Made by a program: the position numbers and the translations under genes
Part shown: positions 47,159-55,297 of the stretch, in pieces
Position numbering within the stretch: the first letter of the stretch is position 1
Layout of the letters: every line of letters begins with the position of its first letter
The notes under the pieces: generated by a model
Seen by the model: only the letters and a program-made list of their open reading frames with translations
Database searches by the model: none
Told to the model about the DNA's origin: nothing
From: Sphingomonadales bacterium
GTDB taxonomy: Bacteria; Pseudomonadota; Alphaproteobacteria; Sphingomonadales; Sphingomonadaceae
Reading direction: 5' to 3'
DNA length: 64,000 nt
Assembly (NCBI GenBank): GCA_006226685.1
Contig: SBGG01000017.1
Location: 1 to 64,000 of the forward strand

Positions 47159-48387
47159 TAGGCCACTTCAAGCTGGCGCGGCCTTTCCAGTACCGTCTGG
47201 ATGTGCGGTTGCATTAGGCGTGCGACCTCTTGGAAGACGGGGACGGCCACCGAGTTGCCGAACTGCTTGTACGCCTGGGTGTCGGACACAGGGATGCGGA
47301 AGTCTTCGGGGTAGCCCATCAGGCGGGCGCACTCCCGCGGTGTGAGGCGCCGGGGGTTCACCCGCTTGCCCTGACTGACCAAAATTTCGGAGCCGTCCTT
47401 GTAATAACGGGCCGACAACGTCCGCGCGACGTCATCTGGACCAACCAAGCCGAACCCGAACCCATTGCCCTTGGCCTTGTGCCCTTCAGCGTAGTCCTTG
47501 AGGTACTGCCAGAGTTTATCGGTGAGCGTGTACTTGCCATTGACCTGCCCGCTGGGCCCTAAGGTATAGGGTGGCTCTGTCGCCTCAGACCCGTCCTGTG
47601 GATGAAGGATGGCCCGCATCCTCTTTGATCCCTTCGGCGGCAAGTTGAGGCCGTCCCAGCTGAACGGCACATCATCCCTAAATCCGACGATCACGATCCG
47701 CTCGCGGTGCTGCGGAACGAAATGCTGCGCGTCGATCACGCGATGCCAGACGTTGTACCCCAGTTCCTCCCGCAGCGTCCGCATTATGACGTCGAACGTG
47801 CGCCCCTTGTCGTGACTGGTGAGATTCTTCACATTCTCCAGAAGGAAGGCTGCCGGTCGCTTCTTTTCCAGTATTCTGGCTACGTCGAAGAAAAGCGTCC
47901 CTTGGGCCTCGCAGGCGAAGCCATGATTCCGGCCGAGCGAGTTCTTCTTGGACACGCCTGCGATCGAGAACGGCTGACAGGGAAATCCTGCCACAAGCAC
48001 ATCGTGGTCTGGAACATCACTTGCATCGGCCAAGGTTGTTATGTCGCCGAAGATCGGGTGATTGTCTCGGAAGTTTGCCGCGTATGTCTGCTGGGCAAAC
48101 TTGTTGTATTCCGAAGTGAAGACGCAGTGGCCGCCAATGCTGTCGAAAGCCTTTCGCAGACCGCCGATTCCCGCGAATAGGTCAATGAAGTTGAAGCGCA
48201 CTGCTTGAGGAGCGGTCCTACCAGCGGCAGCCATCGAACGGAGCAGTGATACCGCGGCCTCGCGCGGCTGTCCGTCACCAGCTTCCCAACGGTAGACTTG
48301 GCGCACGCTATAACCCAGCATAGCTGCAAGCTCATCCACGGAGAGCCCAGCTTGGATGCGCAGCTGCGCTAATTCGTTTGCAGACAT
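47158..48387 (-). CDS. HTH-fused DNA cytosine-5 methyltransferase
   Basis: The 409 aa have an N-terminal XRE-type HTH (about 4-50, [17 protein letters not shown] then [10 protein letters not shown]) and a C5 methyltransferase: motif [16 protein letters not shown], motif [13 protein letters not shown] with catalytic Cys 137, motif [20 protein letters not shown], and motif X near [12 protein letters not shown]. The fused HTH is known from M.EcoRII/M.SsoII-type enzymes, which repress their own promoter. It probably methylates CCWGG, inferred from its partners. Confidence 0.94.
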   Translation of the reverse strand: MSANELAQLRIQAGLSVDELAAMLGYSVRQVYRWEAGDGQPREAAVSLLRSMAAAGRTAPQAVRFNFIDLFAGIGGLRKAFDSIGGHCVFTSEYNKFAQQTYAANFRDNHPIFGDITTLADASDVPDHDVLVAGFPCQPFSIAGVSKKNSLGRNHGFACEAQGTLFFDVARILEKKRPAAFLLENVKNLTSHDKGRTFDVIMRTLREELGYNVWHRVIDAQHFVPQHRERIVIVGFRDDVPFSWDGLNLPPKGSKRMRAILHPQDGSEATEPPYTLGPSGQVNGKYTLTDKLWQYLKDYAEGHKAKGNGFGFGLVGPDDVARTLSARYYKDGSEILVSQGKRVNPRRLTPRECARLMGYPEDFRIPVSDTQAYKQFGNSVAVPVFQEVARLMQPHIQTVLERPRQLEVA

Positions 48388-48508
48388 ATTTCCTCTGGGT
48401 CAAATCATGACATGGCGTCACTATTTGTCCTAGCTACCCGCTCGGTGTCAGCCAGGGAAGAGAAAAGTTCCATTTTTGTTCTGTTTTTATCCACGCCCTC
48501 TTGGCGAC

Positions 48509-49573
48509 TCATCCCATCGTTGCGTCTGGTTCTGACGCAGGCGGGACAGTGATCGTCCCCATCGCACAACTGATCCCGCAACTTCGGGCAGCCAGGCTCG
48601 CGCATTGTTCCAATTTGACAAAGAGTGAGTTCACAATGGCGAGGTGGTCTTGACCAGCCAGTTGCGGCAAGTCGTCAGCTACACCGAGCGTGACGGTTGG
48701 CAGTTTCGCATGATCGCCTAGAGGCTTCAGGGCATACGTCATCCAGTGCGCGCTGCTGACAAGCCCCACCGGTTTACGATGTGTATGGAGATTTCGAAGC
48801 TCCGTGAGCTGCCAGGCCCAATCGTCATCTGTGCCTTGCGTCGCTGCCTGAAGTAGCTCTTTCAAACCACCGAGCAAATGCTCTCGACCGGAACTTTTTG
48901 GCATCCAGTCAATAAGCCGCGCAAGAGAATTGACCCTTGCTGGAGCTCCGAGCCGCCGTGCAAACCATGTCGAAAGATAATCCCGAGCACTGCTCAGCTC
49001 GGAAAGAGCCGAATGGATAGAAAGTGCAAGGTCCATCATCGATATGTTGGAAAACCGCGCACCATCCTTCGATTTGTCCTTGACCGCTGCACGTAGCTGT
49101 TTGTGATATTGGTCCGATCCATCGCGAATTCTTATCCCAGCCGCTCTCAAGCTGAACGAAATATATCGCGCAATAGAGACATCTATCGGATCGGCATCAT
49201 CATCATGATTTGTCGATATATTGGACCAAAGATCGGCGGCCGTCTGAACTCCATTCACTCTGATTATCGGATGCCACATGCGCGTTCGCAGGCTGCTGCC
49301 TGGACCGTCAACATCATCAATCCCTAGAACGGCTATACCTTGCTTCGAGGCGAAGGCATGAACTTCGCGCAACTTGTACGGGCCAATGGCATTTATGCCG
49401 GTCTCCGTGATGATCGGGTGAATGGCGTAACCCCATTCCTGAGGATTCTTTGCAGTTTCGCCTGCGACAATCATCCCTCTGATTCCGTGCGTCAAATGGA
49501 CATCAAATGAATGAGACGAAGTCCCCGTCATTTGACCGCTCAAGGCTTCGATATTGCGCGGCTTTGCGGTCAA
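48509..49573 (-). CDS. Unknown protein of the defence cluster
   Basis: I do not recognise the 354 aa. There is no signal peptide or membrane helix. The N-terminal 60 residues include SFDVHLTHGIRGMIVAGE; a later segment reads QLTELRNLHTHRKP near 258, an R-N-x2-x-H pattern reminiscent of HEPN RNases, but this is weak. It lies between the XRE gene and the methyltransferase, all on the minus strand, with 121 bp before the methylase. Being inside the restriction cluster suggests a defence role. Confidence 0.6.
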   Translation of the reverse strand: MTAKPRNIEALSGQMTGTSSHSFDVHLTHGIRGMIVAGETAKNPQEWGYAIHPIITETGINAIGPYKLREVHAFASKQGIAVLGIDDVDGPGSSLRTRMWHPIIRVNGVQTAADLWSNISTNHDDDADPIDVSIARYISFSLRAAGIRIRDGSDQYHKQLRAAVKDKSKDGARFSNISMMDLALSIHSALSELSSARDYLSTWFARRLGAPARVNSLARLIDWMPKSSGREHLLGGLKELLQAATQGTDDDWAWQLTELRNLHTHRKPVGLVSSAHWMTYALKPLGDHAKLPTVTLGVADDLPQLAGQDHLAIVNSLFVKLEQCASLAARSCGISCAMGTITVPPASEPDATMG

Positions 49574-49634
49574 GACAGCCCCTTTCGATACAAGTGAAGA
49601 TAATCAACAGGATCATCTTAAGCACCTTCGGGTG

Positions 49635-49838
49635 TCAATCCAACAAGGCCCCCATATCGCAACCGAGCGCATCCGCGACACGCCGCACTACCGTAATTGT
49701 CGGGTTCTTTATCTTCCGCTCAATTCCGCTGATATAGGTACGATCGAGACCAGATTCATCGGCCAGTGCCTCTTGCGACCACCCGCGCTCCTTGCGCAAG
49801 CGCTTCATGTTCTCAGCCAATTTCTGCCGAACGTCCAT
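49635..49838 (-). CDS. Small XRE regulator, controller-like
   Basis: The 67 aa are almost all HTH: LAENMKRLRKERGWSQEALA then DESGLDRTYISGIERKIKNP. Size and context fit the controller (C) proteins of restriction systems, which delay the endonuclease until methylation is done. The gene leads the minus-strand defence genes and is divergent from 49932, with a 93-bp control region. No clear C-box was found by eye. Confidence 0.85.
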   Translation of the reverse strand: MDVRQKLAENMKRLRKERGWSQEALADESGLDRTYISGIERKIKNPTITVVRRVADALGCDMGALLD

Positions 49839-49931
49839 TTATCAGCATGAAGATTAATGTCGCCGATGAAACCACGGATGATGAATCTCATTTTTGATTG
49901 ACTGCTACCGCTACCTGCGCAGTGTTGCCGA

Positions 49932-50813
49932 ATGTTCGACCTGTGGGCCCCTGAGCACTCGGTGCTGCGCGAGAAGGTGATCGAGCACGCGTTCCTCGCG
50001 GAGCTTTCACGCAGCCTTCTGCTCGACCTGGCGATGCCGTTCGAGGTTCTGCGCTCCGAGTTCGATGCTTTTGGCTACGATGTAGTGATCGAGGCCAACC
50101 GGGTTTTACGCCATGTCCAGCTCAAGGCCACGGTGACCACTGGCAGCCGCGCTCATGTCGATGTCCAGCTTGCGCTTGCTGACAAGCCTGGCGGTTGCGT
50201 GGTGTGGGTGTTCGTGGACGGGGAGACCCTGCGGCTAGGGCCGTTCCTGTGGTTCGGCGGTGAGCCTGGCTCGCCGCTCCCGCCACTGGGCGACAGGGCG
50301 GTGCGACACACGCGCGGCGATAGCGAGGGGACCAAGAAGGTGCGGGCCGGGCTGCGGCGACTGCCGAGGGGATCGTTCGCCCGCTTCGATGCGATAGGCG
50401 ATCTTGCCATGGCCATGTTCGGATCGGGAGAGAAGAACCATGCGGCGCTGCTCAATGCCCACCTGGCGTCACGCGGCGGCGGGATTGACCGGGACGCCCT
50501 GCGGGGGCTGACCTGGGAAGGGTCCGAGCGGGTTGCATATGCCATCGACGGGTTCGAATTGGCGCGTGAAGCCGGCTTGGGGGATCCCTTTGCCTTCGCC
50601 GACCGGATGCGCGCCGACGCCGAGCGGCACGGCGAGTGGATCGGCACGGCGCTGGAGCTTTGGGTCGCGCTGTTCATGGAGCATCGTCGCGACCGCATCC
50701 AGGGGCAGGGATTTGTCGGCGCGGACATTGCTGCGCCGACCCTGCCGATGCTGGATGAACTTTGCGATGCGCTGACTGTCGCCCAATCAGCCGAAAACCA
50801 AGACGGCAAGTAG
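49932..50813 (+). CDS. Unknown protein with a possible PD-(D/E)xK nuclease core
   Basis: I do not recognise the family. In 293 aa the first 70 residues read EHAFLAELSRSLL, then SEFDAFGYDVVIEA, then HVQLKATV. The acid(s) at D45/D50 and Q63-x-K65 fit a restriction-enzyme-like core, with E18/E24 before it. The rest is polar and helical. It is divergent from the XRE gene and its 3' end overlaps the gene at 50787 by 27 bp. A role in defence or in element control is plausible. Confidence 0.62.
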   Translation: MFDLWAPEHSVLREKVIEHAFLAELSRSLLLDLAMPFEVLRSEFDAFGYDVVIEANRVLRHVQLKATVTTGSRAHVDVQLALADKPGGCVVWVFVDGETLRLGPFLWFGGEPGSPLPPLGDRAVRHTRGDSEGTKKVRAGLRRLPRGSFARFDAIGDLAMAMFGSGEKNHAALLNAHLASRGGGIDRDALRGLTWEGSERVAYAIDGFELAREAGLGDPFAFADRMRADAERHGEWIGTALELWVALFMEHRRDRIQGQGFVGADIAAPTLPMLDELCDALTVAQSAENQDGK

Positions 50814-50978
50814 AAGCGCGTTAGCGCAAAGTGCCATAGGTACAATCCATAGCGCGCAGCCCGATGTGCGCCACTTGCGGCTGCGATGCCCGCAGTCCGC
50901 GCATTCCTCTACAATCAGCAGTCTGTTCCGATGCCTACCATGAAAACGGCAGTCACCCGCTTTGAACCCATTACCCAT
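50787..50978 (-). CDS. Small CxxC protein with one membrane helix
   Basis: The 63 aa begin MGNGFKAGDCRF, have a Cys pair CADCGH (about 31-36), and end in a hydrophobic segment (ALWIVPMALCANALLLAVLVFG). The ribosome-binding site AGGAGG lies seven bases before the ATG, which strongly favours translation. It overlaps the convergent gene by 27 bp. The function is unknown; a small metal-binding membrane protein. Confidence 0.6.
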   Translation of the reverse strand: MGNGFKAGDCRFHGRHRNRLLIVEECADCGHRSRKWRTSGCALWIVPMALCANALLLAVLVFG

Positions 50979-51073
50979 CTTTGGCCTCCTGCATTTCACT
51001 ATGCAGGTTCTAAAGTCCGTTGCCAGCCGCCTTTGTATTTCGACCGCAGTTTGGATGAAGAGGCTGATTTCTG

Positions 51074-51463
51074 ATGAACCCACTCACCGTCGTCGCAACG
51101 GGCCTCAAGAAGGATCGGGACACCACGGTCCGTTACGAGGTCCATCGGATGCGAGAGTCCGGCGAGAACGGCATAGCGCGCCAGCCGCTCGTCGAAGAAT
51201 TCTACGGGCTCGACAGGGCTCGATTGGCTGCACTCGGACACGCACTGGATGGACCGACGCCCAGCGGTGATCGCTTTACCGGCACAATCTGCATCGTCCA
51301 GGTCATCTACGTTTCGGGCATAAGGTGCAGATCGCAGGTCGTCGATGAAATCGACGAGCGCGTCGCTTCGCGGCTGCTGAACGAGATACGGCTTCCGAAG
51401 GCATCGCAACTCGCCGTGACCCTGGAGAGCCTCCAGGCCGAGGTTGATGCGCTGATCCCATAG
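51074..51463 (+). CDS. Hypothetical protein
   Basis: The 129 aa (MNPLTVVATGLKKDRD to LQAEVDALIP) have no recognisable domain. Codon third positions are GC-rich in this frame, which supports it over the antisense frame at 50999-51556. The last 30 residues are probably helical. It is followed by a hairpin at 51563-51599. Confidence 0.5.
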   Translation: MNPLTVVATGLKKDRDTTVRYEVHRMRESGENGIARQPLVEEFYGLDRARLAALGHALDGPTPSGDRFTGTICIVQVIYVSGIRCRSQVVDEIDERVASRLLNEIRLPKASQLAVTLESLQAEVDALIP

Positions 51464-51562
51464 TTTGGTGTCCGACACGGTGTTCGAGATGGCGCGGCGG
51501 CGAACAAGCCATTGGCATCGAGGGGCATTGCCGAGTTGCCACCACCGATCACACATCAGAGG

Positions 51563-51599
51563 GTGAACCTCGCGCCCTTAGCACAGGCGCGAGGTTCAC
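51563..51599. terminator. Hairpin between convergent genes
   Basis: GTGAACCTCGCGCC (51563-51576) and GGCGCGAGGTTCAC (51586-51599) are perfect 14-bp inverted copies with a 9-nt loop. There is no T-run. It probably ends transcripts from both sides. Confidence 0.65.
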
Positions 51600-51605
51600 A
51601 CCTTG

Positions 51606-51869
51606 TCAGGCGCCGAGGAAACCGCCCCCGCGCGTCACGTTCGGCCAGGTCGCCTGCGACAGGGCTCCGACCGGCACGCCCTGAACGGCGACGGGCGCTA
51701 TGCCCGATCCGATCATGACGGCCGTGAAAGCATCAATCGACGTGCCGCCCACGAGTGCCTGCGCGACTGCGCGGGCGGCTTCTTCATCGGCACCTTCTGC
51801 AAGGACGAAGCCGATACCGTCAGGGCGACGGAGGTTCGGGGCTGCGGGGTAGAATGCAAAGATGGCCAT
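51606..51869 (-). CDS. Hypothetical small protein
   Basis: The 87 aa start MAIFAFYPAAPNLRRPDGIG and end TWPNVTRGGGFLGA. No known domain; helical middle (EEAARAVAQALVGG). GGAG lies about ten bases before the start. It is last in a run of short minus-strand genes (52970 to 51606) that resembles a small phage-like operon. Confidence 0.55.
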   Translation of the reverse strand: MAIFAFYPAAPNLRRPDGIGFVLAEGADEEAARAVAQALVGGTSIDAFTAVMIGSGIAPVAVQGVPVGALSQATWPNVTRGGGFLGA

Positions 51870-51918
51870 GGCCTGATAACTCCGTTCAAATTGGGGATGG
51901 CTGTATGGCGTTGGACCC

Positions 51919-52224
51919 TCAGTAGAGCGGGACCAGATCGATGCGCTCGGTCGGCCAGTCGGACCTGATCCAGACGTTTGCGGCGTCGCCGCCGTCGACG
52001 GGCTTCACTTCGTATTCGCGGTATCCGAACTCCCGCAGCACCTCCCGTGTCGATTCGCGGGCATCGTCGGGCATGATGTCGGGCGAGTCCTCGCACTGAA
52101 GCAGGATCGACCATGCCCGATCAAGGGTGAGCGCCTGCCGAAAACGCAGATTGTGGACGGCATGTACGGTTCCCCTCAGGGCGTCCGGATCGCTTTCTGA
52201 AGCCAATGGGTGACGGTCGCTCAT
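51919..52224 (-). CDS. Hypothetical protein coupled to the coiled-coil gene
   Basis: The 101 aa (MSDRHPLASESDPDALRG to RIDLVPLY) are unrecognised. Its start overlaps the stop of the upstream gene by 4 bp (ATGA), so the two are translated together. Confidence 0.55.
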   Translation of the reverse strand: MSDRHPLASESDPDALRGTVHAVHNLRFRQALTLDRAWSILLQCEDSPDIMPDDARESTREVLREFGYREYEVKPVDGGDAANVWIRSDWPTERIDLVPLY

Positions 52225-52970
52225 TCGCTTGCCTCCTCGTCGTTCTCAGTTTCGTCGTCGGCCTGGTAGGCGCCGATCTCGCCCTCGCGCTTCTTCAGCA
52301 TGGCGATCTCAAGGGCCCGCTGCGCATTGCCCCTGCCGGTGGTGGCGACCTGTTCCTCTTCCAGGGCTTCCAGGACGCGCCGCTCGGCCTCGATCAGCGC
52401 CTGGCTGAGTTCACGGTGCAATTCGCCAAACATGACGTCGGCCAGGTCGCCCGCGCTGAAAGGGCGCTCGGCACGCGGCAGGTCAGCGATGCGGGAGCAA
52501 AGCGCCGCCGCAAGGTCCTTATCCTTCTGCGCGGCGGCGTATTCGGCAAGGCTGGCGAGTTCGGCGGGACCAGACGAGGTGATCTGCTGCATGATCCGGC
52601 TTCGGCGCTCTGAGCCGAGCGTGTCTCGCATCAGCATCTGAACGGGTGAGCGGTAGTGGGTCGATGCCGACTGGATCAACCGGCGCTGCTGCTCAAGCTC
52701 CCGCGTCAGCAGCTTGCGCGGCTCGTCAGTTTCGCGGATCAGTTCGGCGCGGTGCCCGTTCACGGCCTTGTTCACGACGGATGTGCGATCCTTGCCGTCA
52801 AAGCCGCGCAGTGATCGCTCGACCTCGTCCCTTCGGCGGTCGACCTGCTCGTTGATGCGCAGCAGGATGCCAGAATGCCTGGCGCGATTAGCGGCGATGC
52901 GGGTTATGGCCGTTCGGATGTCGGTGGGACTAAGCCACTGCGATCCGAATTGGGCGCGGGGTGCGGGCAT
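52221..52970 (-). CDS. Coiled-coil protein of unknown function
   Basis: The 249 aa start at ATG 52970, with AGGAGAAG upstream; the frame extends to 53213 but that part has no good start. Long Arg/Glu/Gln-rich helices (about 30-110 and 180-235) indicate a mostly coiled-coil protein, ending in an acidic tail (DDETENDEEASE). It could be a scaffold or a partner of phage-like functions. Residues 52971-53261 beyond it hold no clear gene. Confidence 0.6.
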   Translation of the reverse strand: MPAPRAQFGSQWLSPTDIRTAITRIAANRARHSGILLRINEQVDRRRDEVERSLRGFDGKDRTSVVNKAVNGHRAELIRETDEPRKLLTRELEQQRRLIQSASTHYRSPVQMLMRDTLGSERRSRIMQQITSSGPAELASLAEYAAAQKDKDLAAALCSRIADLPRAERPFSAGDLADVMFGELHRELSQALIEAERRVLEALEEEQVATTGRGNAQRALEIAMLKKREGEIGAYQADDETENDEEASE

Positions 52971-53261
52971 GATCTTCTCCTGAAGGTTCGGGGCATCCCG
53001 CACCGAGGCTTCCGGCTTCGACCATGCCCAGGCGCAGCCCGGATATTCGCCCGCCATCGCAGGCTCGGCCGAGGCGCACGGGCCCCGATGCAAGACACGA
53101 CGCAGAGATGCGTCAAGACCACCACGATCCGGACCAACATAGCTGTTGCTGACGATACCGATTGGCTGGATCGGTGCCCGGTGCGGTGCTTGCCTGTGGA
53201 TTGGTGAAGCCAAATTGCTGGGTCGGAAGGGTTTTCGTCCTTCCGGCCCAGCGATCTTCGG

Positions 53262-53507
53262 TCAGGCGGCCTTCAGCAACTCGCGACCGAGCTTCCGGCG
53301 CATCTGGACTGGTAGCATCGATGCGACAGCACTGGCCGCTGCGGTGCCAGGACCGCACAGCATGTGCAGGTTGCGGATTGCCGCGAAGGCGGTCGCAGCT
53401 GCTTCTATGACCTCCGCGTCACACTTAGGATTACGGCGGCGGGCAAGGTCCAGATCATGCCCACGCACCTGTAGGACACGCGGCTGGCTCGATATGATCT
53501 TTGTCAT
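53262..53507 (-). CDS. Hypothetical small protein
   Basis: The 81 aa start MTKIISSQPRVLQVRGHDLD at 53507 with GGAG upstream, and are basic and helical. No domain is recognised. It lies between the terminase-like gene and the coiled-coil gene on the same strand. Confidence 0.55.
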   Translation of the reverse strand: MTKIISSQPRVLQVRGHDLDLARRRNPKCDAEVIEAAATAFAAIRNLHMLCGPGTAAASAVASMLPVQMRRKLGRELLKAA

Positions 53508-53609
53508 GGCAATCTCCACGCGAATCGCACGAGACGGAATGCCGCGTGCCGAAAAGCTTGGAGACGACGTCAAGAAAAAAATCGATCAACATTTGCATGA
53601 TGGGCGTGG

Positions 53610-54215
53610 TCAGTTCGCCTTGTCGGCAGGCAGCAGCCGCTGCATCAGCATGCCGTCGCCCAGGTCCGTGCGGGATCGCATATCACGGACTTCGGGCTCG
53701 ACGACGGGAACCTCCCGAAAGGGCGCCTGCTGCCGTGCAGCGGCGGCCTCCCACTGATCGAGGGGCACCGCGGCAGGGACGACGAGAACGCCGCCGCCCT
53801 GGGCCTCGACCTTGAGCTTGGCATCGTCGCGGTCGCGCCAGCCGTGGCGGGCCTTCGCCAGGAAGATGGCGGCGACCGTGTCGCCCTTGCGGGCGAGTTC
53901 CATCAGGATGTCGCGCAGCTCGGCCTCCTCGAAGGACCGCTGCGCCTCGACCTGGGCCTCAAGCTCGGGGTCGTCCCGGATGAGCCGGTCGAGCGTCTTG
54001 GCACTGACGCCCAGGGCGTGGGCGATGGCGGCCTTGGGGTATCCGTCGAGCAGGGCAGCCATCACGTGCTCCCGGTTCTCATTCGACAGCACGGCCTTGT
54101 TGTGCGGCTCCATGCGCAGGGCGGGGCGCCTCGGCGCCACGCTCTTGCCGTAGCCTGGTTCATCAAGCGGATCGATGCCCAGCCGCTTTGCTCTTTTTCT
54201 CGGTGATCCTGCCAT
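53610..54215 (-). CDS. Terminase small-subunit-like protein
   Basis: The 201 aa from ATG 54215 open MAGSPRKRAKRLGIDPL, then have an HTH (KAAIAHALGVSAKTLDRLIR, about 65-84) and a helical region with RHGWRDRDDAKLKVEAQ, a pattern typical of phage small terminases that recognise packaging sites. The large subunit is absent. In phage satellites a lone TerS redirects the helper phage packaging machine. A general HTH regulator cannot be excluded. Confidence 0.6.
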   Translation of the reverse strand: MAGSPRKRAKRLGIDPLDEPGYGKSVAPRRPALRMEPHNKAVLSNENREHVMAALLDGYPKAAIAHALGVSAKTLDRLIRDDPELEAQVEAQRSFEEAELRDILMELARKGDTVAAIFLAKARHGWRDRDDAKLKVEAQGGGVLVVPAAVPLDQWEAAAARQQAPFREVPVVEPEVRDMRSRTDLGDGMLMQRLLPADKAN

Positions 54216-54387
54216 GCGGGTGGATGTGCATCGGGTGACCATGCGGGCAAAACCAGCGCTGCGGGCATCACGGTCGGTTTCCAGTACGGTGCTTGGCATG
54301 GCCGGGGCGCAACAGGGGCAACGTTCCCAAGCACTTGGGAGGCCATCACCACAGACAAAAAATCAGAGGGGCAGAAGATGATCCGAT

Positions 54388-54972
54388 CTAAGGCCTGTGC
54401 TGCTCTATGATCTGGCAAGCAGCATCCAGTGTGCCGATCAACCGATCATGAACTTGGCCCATTTTGCTGACATTTACGTTGAGGACACCTTCGTGATGGC
54501 CATCTTGCTCAAGGTGCCGAAGTTCCTTTTCAACTTCTTGCCTTTCCGGCGTCATCGCTTCGTTCAGTTCCTCGATCGCGCGCCAAGCTTCGATGTTTCG
54601 CTTGGGTACATAATGCCGCGCGTAGATGAACTTGTTGAACGCCTTACTCAGGTTCTTCTCGCGTGCAAGCCAAGCAGCCTGCGCCTCGGCAACAGGCTGA
54701 TCCCCTCGCGGTTGATTGACCTCACGCAATGCTGACCGCACCTCATTGAGGACCTTCAAGACCAGTTGCTGATCTTCCCGTTCTCCTTTGGAAGCGCGAT
54801 AGCTTTCGAGCCAAAGGGTTCCGGCAATCGTAAAAGCAACGCCGACCAATGCACCTGCAAACGCAAGCCAATCACCAGCATCGGGACCTGGCCGGTCAAT
54901 GTGCAGTGCCATCGTGCCGCAAATTCCAAGAAGGAGGCCAAGCAGAAGGGCGGCAAAGGTTGTCATGCGCAT
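54388..54972 (-). CDS. Membrane protein of unknown function
   Basis: The 194 aa have two helices at the N terminus (about 5-23 and 33-55) and a charged helical cytosolic region. No family is recognised. It lies between the terminase-like gene and the origin-like palindrome. Confidence 0.6.
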   Translation of the reverse strand: MRMTTFAALLLGLLLGICGTMALHIDRPGPDAGDWLAFAGALVGVAFTIAGTLWLESYRASKGEREDQQLVLKVLNEVRSALREVNQPRGDQPVAEAQAAWLAREKNLSKAFNKFIYARHYVPKRNIEAWRAIEELNEAMTPERQEVEKELRHLEQDGHHEGVLNVNVSKMGQVHDRLIGTLDAACQIIEQHRP

Positions 54973-55147
54973 CAGCTACAAATGCACGGCAAAGACCAAA
55001 TCTGGCAAGTGTCCCCTTACGTACGCGCGGGCGCGTTTTCGGATCGGGCGGCGAGCACGTCGCGTCACCTTCATACCCAATCGCCCACCCGTCTACCGGG
55101 CCAACCTCGGCCACCTTCGGTCAAGACAATGTCTGAAAAGACAATAC

Positions 55148-55286
55148 GACAGGGGTGTTCTGCACATTGCTCAAATTCTCGACTTTCTTATCTTTTCTAA
55201 TCGATCCTTCCCTGATGGTGGGGGCTGAAAGGATCAGATCGGATAAGAAAGCGCAATATCTGCGGAATGGCCGAGACACCCCTGTC
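55148..55286. other. Nested palindrome, candidate replication origin
   Basis: Three perfect inverted pairs share a centre near 55217: 55148-55158 with 55276-55286 (11 bp, GACAGGGGTGT), 55183-55192 with 55242-55251 (10 bp, CTTTCTTATC), and 55203-55209 with 55229-55235 (7 bp, GATCCTT). The spacers between the outer and middle arms are both 24 bp. It begins 12 bp after the primase stop codon. The gap 54973-55297 holds no gene. Confidence 0.6.
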
Positions 55287-55297
55287 TTGTCGTTGGA

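Noticed and set aside
50886..51074. A 62-codon plus-strand frame whose stop overlaps the start at 51074
   Set aside because: The minus-strand gene 50787-50978 covers much of it and has an ideal ribosome-binding site and a sensible CxxC plus helix layout.
50999..51556. A 185-codon minus-strand frame
   Set aside because: The opposite frame 51074-51463 has the stronger codon bias. No start signal was found for the longer frame.
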